Source: Moringa oleifera | Taxonomy: Eukaryota > Streptophyta > Magnoliopsida > Brassicales > Moringaceae | Direction of reading: 5' to 3' | Length of the DNA: 64,000 nucleotides | NCBI GenBank assembly: GCA_021397835.1 | Contig: JAJFZO010000519.1 | Coordinates: forward strand, 397,001-461,000 | Part shown: positions 60,279 to 64,000 of the stretch, piece by piece | How the letters are laid out: every line of letters begins with the position of its first letter | How positions within the stretch are numbered: position 1 is the stretch's first letter | Notes under the pieces: model-generated | Databases searched by the model: none | The model's input: the letters and a program-made list of their open reading frames with translations, nothing else | What the model was told of the DNA's origin: nothing | Program-made: the position numbers and the translations under genes

Positions 60279-62898
60279 ATGCTGCGGGAGGGCCAAATCG
60301 CTGGGGGGATTTCGAGCATGCGGAGAGCTTCGTCGCAGGCCCTCAAGGCGGCGGACGCGGGGCAGGATCCCGATGCCCAGGCTTGCCTAGCCGGACTAGT
60401 TGCGCAGTGCGATCGACGACACGATCGTCGGCCGTTAGCAATGGGCAAGCCACACGGTCAGCCTGGGCAAGGCGTGACTCCCCTGCTGCTAAGGCCTCAT
60501 CGATGGGAAAAACATGGGCAACGAAATGAGAAAAATCGTGGGATAATGAGCTGGGATGCGGCTACACAAGCTCGACCGTGTGGGCGGTGAAGCTAACGAT
60601 GATGCATGCAACGCGAGGCCCAAATCGTTTGGGGGAATTTCAAGCATGCGGGGCGCTTCATCGCAGTCCCTCGTGGCGACGGACGTCGGGTTAGATCCCG
60701 ACGGTTAGTCTTGCCTAGGCGGACTCGTTGCACAGCGTGATCGACGACACGATTGTCAACCGTTAGCAACAAGCAAGCCACACAGCCAGCCTGGGCAAGG
60801 CGTGACACCCCTGCTGGCAAGGCCTCATCGATGGGAAAAACATTGGCAACGAAATGAGAAAAATCGTGGGATAATGAGCTGGGATATGGCTACATGAGCT
60901 CGATGATGTGGCCGGTGAAGCTAACGATGATGCATGCAACGCGAGGCCCAAATCGTTTGGGGGAATTTCGAGCATAAGGTGCGCTTCATCGCAGTTCCTC
61001 GTGGCGACAGACGTCGGGTTAGATCCCGATGGTTAGTCTTGCCTAGGCGGACTCGTTGCACAGCGTGATCGACGACACGATTGTCAACCGTTAGCAACAA
61101 GCAAGCCACACGGCCAGCCTGGGCAAGGCGTGACACCTCTGCTGCCCAGGCCTCATCGATGGGAAAAACATTGGCAACGAAATGAGAAAAATCGTGGGAT
61201 AATGAGCTGGGATATGGCTACACGAGCTCGACGGTGTGGCCGGTGAAGCTAACGATGATGCATGCAATGCGAGGCCCAAATCGTTTGGGGGAATTTCGAG
61301 CATGCGGGCGCTTCATCGCAGTCCCTCGTGGCGACGGACGTCGGGTTAGATCCAGACGCTTAGTCTTGCCTAGGCGGACTCGTTGCGTAGCGCGATCGAC
61401 AACACGATCGTCGACCGTTAGCAACGAGCGAGCCACACGGCCGGCCTGGGCAAGGCTTGACACCCCTGCTGCCAAGGCCTCATCGATGGGAAAAACATGG
61501 GCAATGAAATGAGAAAAATCGTGGAATAATGAGCTGGGATGTGGCTACGCAAGCTCGACGGTGTGGCCGGTGAAGCTAACGATGATGCATGCTACGCGAG
61601 GGCCAAATAGTTTGGGGGAATTTCGAGCATGCGGGGTGCTTGATCGTAGTCCCTCGAGGCGACGGACGTCGGGTCAGATCCCGACGCTTAGTCTTGCCTA
61701 AGCGGCCTCGTTACGCAGCGCGATCGACGACACGATTTGTCGACCGTTAGCATGGGCAACCACACGGCCAGCTGGGCAAGGCGTGACACCCCTGCTGCCA
61801 AGGCCTCATCGATGGGAAAAACATGGGCAACGAAATGAGAAAAATTGATGGATAATGAGCTGGGATGTGGCTACGCAAGCTCGACGGTGTGGCCGGTGAA
61901 GCTAACGATGATGCATGCTACGCGAGGGCCAAATCGTTTGGGGGAATTTCGAGCATGCGGGGTGCTTAATCGTAGTCCCTCGAGGCGACGAACGTCGGGT
62001 TAGATCCCGATGCTTAGTCTTGCCTAGGCAGCCTCGTTGCGCAGCGCAATCGACGACACGATCGTCGACCGTTAGCAACAAGCGAGCCACACGGCTAGCC
62101 TGGGCAAGGCGTGACACCCCTGCTGCCAAGGCCTCATCGATGGGAAAAACATGGGCAACGAAATGAGAAAAATTTATGGATAATGAGCTGGGATGTGGCT
62201 ACGCAAGCTCGATGGTGTGGCCGGTGAAGCTAACGATGATGCATGCTACGCGAGGGCCAAATCGTTTGGGGGAATTTCGAGCATGCGGGGTGCTTGATCG
62301 TAGTCCCTCGAGGCGACGGACGTCGGGTCAGATCTCGACGCTTAGTCTTGCCTAAGCGGCCTCGTTACGCAGCGCGATCGACGACACGATCGTCGACCGT
62401 TAGCAACGAGCGAGCCACACGGCCAGCCTGGGCAAGGCGTGACACCCTTGCTGCCAAGGCCTCATTGATGGGAAAAATGCAGGCAATGAAATGAGAAGAA
62501 TCGTGGGATAATGTACTGGGATGTGGCTACACAAGCTCGACAGTGGGGGCGGTGAAGCTAACGATGATGCATGCTACGCGAGGGCAAAATCGTTGGGGGG
62601 AATTTCGAGCATGCGGGGTGCTTCATGGCAGTCCCTCGAGGCGACGGACGTTAGGTTAGATCCAGACGCTTAGTCTTGCCTAGGCGGACTCGTTGCGCAG
62701 CGCGATCGATGACACGATCGTCGACCGTTAGCAACGAGCGACCCACACGGCCAGCCTGGGCAAGGCGTGACACCCCTGCTACTAAGGCCTCGTCGGTGGG
62801 AAAAACGTGGGCAACGAAACGAGAGATATTGTGGGATAATGAGCCGGGATGTGGCTAGACAAACTCGACGGTGTGGGCGGCGAAGCTAACGATGATGC
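60279..62898 (+). repeat. HOR unit 6, eight monomers, 2,620 bp
   Basis: A 60,279, B 60,607, C variant 60,935, a second C-like monomer at 61,262 that ends H-like or older-type (GATCCAGACGC, CGTAGCGCG, CGGCCGGCC), a G-head/F-tail monomer near 61,588, an F-type with ACGCGAGGGCC at 61,915, G 62,243 and H 62,571. Length equals eight monomers but the composition is not that of unit 1; D and E are absent. Confidence 0.85.
61730..61775 (+). repeat. Short noisy stretch at a monomer-type switch in HOR unit 6
   Basis: An extra T in ACGATTTGTCG and missing bases in TTAGCATGGGC, GCAACCACACGG and CCAGCTGGGC occur within about 45 bp. The monomer changes from G-type (CTAAGCGGCC) to F-type (AAAAATTGATGG) around the same place. 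Confidence 0.75.
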
Positions 62899-64000
62899 AT
62901 GCTGCGGGAGGGCCAAATCGCTGGGGGGATTTCGAGCATGCGGAGAGCTTCGTCGCAGGCCCTCAAGGCGGCGGACGCGGGGCAGGATCCCGATGCCCAG
63001 GCTTGCCTAGCCGGACTAGTTGCGCAGTGCGATCGACGACACGATCGTCGGCCGTTAGCAATGGGCAAGCCACATGGTCAGCCTGGGCAAGGTGTGACTC
63101 CCCTGCTGCTAAGGCCTCATCGATGGGAAAAACATGGGCAACGAAATGAGAAAAATCGTGGGATAATGAGCTGGGATGCGGCTACACAAGCTCGACCGTG
63201 TGGGCGGTGAAGCTAACGATGATGCATGCAACGCGAGGCCCAAATCGTTTGGGGGAATTTCAAGCATGCGGGGCGCTTCATCGCAGTCCCTCGTGGCGAC
63301 GGACGTCGGGTTAGATCCCGACGGTTAGTCTTGCCTAGGCGGACTCGTTGCACAGCGTGATCGACGACACGATTGTCAACCGTTAGCAACAAGCAAGCCA
63401 CACGCCAGCCTGGGCAAGGCGTGACACCCCTGCTGCCAAGGCCTCATCGATGGGAAAAACATTGGCAACGAAATGAGAAAAATCGTGGGATAATGAGCTG
63501 GGATATGGCTACACGAGCTCGACGGTGTGGCCGGTGAAGCTAACGATGATGCATGCAATGCGAGGCCCAAATCGTTTGGGGGAATTTCGAGCATGCGGGG
63601 CGCTTCATCGCAGTTCCTCGAGGCGATGGACGTCGGGTTAGATCCCGACGGTTAGTCTTGCCCAGGCAGACTCGTTGCGCAGCGTGATCGACGACACGAT
63701 TGTCAACCGTTAGCAACAAGCAAGCCACACGGCCAGCCTGGGCAAGGCGTGACACCTCTGCTGCCCAGGCCTCATCGATGGGAAAAACATTGGCAACGAA
63801 ATGAGAAAAATCGTGGGATAATGAGCTGGGATATGGCTACACGAGCTCGACGGTGTGGCCGGTGAAGCTAACGATGATGCATGCAATGCGAGGCCCAAAT
63901 CGTTTGGGGGAATTTCGAGCATGCGGGCGCTTCATCGCAGTCCCTCGTGGCGACGGACGTCGGGTTAGATCCAGACGCTTAGTCTTGCCTAGGCGGACTC
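62899..64000 (+). repeat. HOR unit 7, partial (A B C C-like)
   Basis: A 62,899, B 63,227, C 63,554 and a C-like monomer at 63,882 that again shows CATGCGGGCGC and GATCCAGACGC, matching 61,262 of unit 6. The window ends inside this monomer. One base is missing in CACGCCAGCC at about 63,403. Confidence 0.85.

Larger units (their letters stand above)
1..64000 (+). repeat. Satellite DNA array, monomer about 328 bp, about 195 tandem copies
   Basis: Landmark words such as ATGCATGCT, CTCGAG, AGGCCT and GGGATAATG return every 328 bp (for example ATGCT at 200, 528 and 855, and again at 29,068 and 29,396) through the entire window, always in the same orientation. I saw no inverted monomer and no unique sequence between monomers. 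Both window ends fall inside a monomer, so the array is longer than the window. Monomers differ by substitutions and rare small indels. Long monotonous arrays like this are known from eukaryotic heterochromatin. Plant satellites often fall near 160-180 or 320-360 bp, so a plant is the most likely source, but this is inference. I do not recognise the family. No intergenic or genic stretch exists in the window; everything listed below is substructure of this array. Confidence 0.98.

Noticed and set aside
1..64000. Hundreds of open reading frames of 60-215 codons on both strands
   Set aside because: They are the same few conceptual peptides repeated once per monomer in all frames and on both strands. 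They end at monomer boundaries because 328 is not a multiple of three, are rich in Arg, Ala and Ser, and show no domain, signal peptide or start context. None is a gene.
1..64000. CRISPR-like regular repetition
   Set aside because: Repeats are about 328 bp and contiguous, with no short repeats, no unique spacers and no cas genes.
1..64000. rDNA (5S or 45S) or an intergenic-spacer subrepeat
   Set aside because: I see no 5S coding sequence or box C-like internal promoter, no 18S/25S sequence, and an array far longer than a typical spacer. A distant origin from a spacer subrepeat cannot be excluded without a search.
1..64000. Telomeric or other simple-sequence repeats
   Set aside because: No tandem TTTAGGG or TTAGGG and no microsatellite is present apart from homopolymer runs.
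1..64000. A defence, biosynthetic or other gene-based novel system
   Set aside because: The window contains no non-satellite sequence in which such genes could lie.

Overview
The whole 64 kb window is one uninterrupted satellite-DNA array. A GC-rich monomer of about 328 bp recurs head-to-tail on the same strand roughly 195 times, from the first base to the last, so the array continues past both ends. I found no protein-coding gene, tRNA, rRNA, transposon, CRISPR array or unique spacer. Because 328 is not a multiple of three, every reading frame is broken about once per monomer. The many short open frames on both strands are the same few conceptual peptides repeated in every copy. A long array of this kind points to eukaryotic constitutive heterochromatin (pericentromeric, centromeric or subtelomeric). 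The monomer length fits the roughly two-nucleosome satellite class common in plants, but I do not recognise the family and cannot name a species. CpG sites vary mostly between CG, TG and CA, which fits a methylated array.

Layout. 1-14,070: diverged monomers with short local super-repeats, namely a five-monomer step at 2.1-4.3 kb, a two-monomer step at 6.1-7.4 kb and a four-monomer step at 7.4-11.9 kb. 14,071-21,006 and 21,007-28,524: a tandem duplication of about 7 kb whose central junction can be placed to a few bases. The first copy holds an indel-riddled stretch (14,521-16,235) that looks like poor consensus sequence. 28,525-32,628: diverged monomers. 32,629-36,590: a six-monomer higher-order repeat (HOR), with one 42-bp insertion and one chimeric monomer. 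36,590-38,958: mixed monomers ending in two internally deleted ones. 38,959-42,850: a five-monomer HOR. 42,850-46,495: a four-monomer duplication followed by a nearly perfect 644-bp two-monomer duplication. 46,496-64,000: a strongly homogenised HOR of seven or eight monomers (2,295 or about 2,622 bp), with six complete units and one partial unit.

There are no genes acting together here. What the window records is satellite turnover: in-register unequal exchange, monomer loss and gain, fused monomers and small microhomology deletions. Homogenisation is much stronger on the right than on the left. The points most worth checking are the length-variant HOR, the tandem duplication junction, and the clusters of one-base indels that sit where HOR structure changes and may mark assembly joins.
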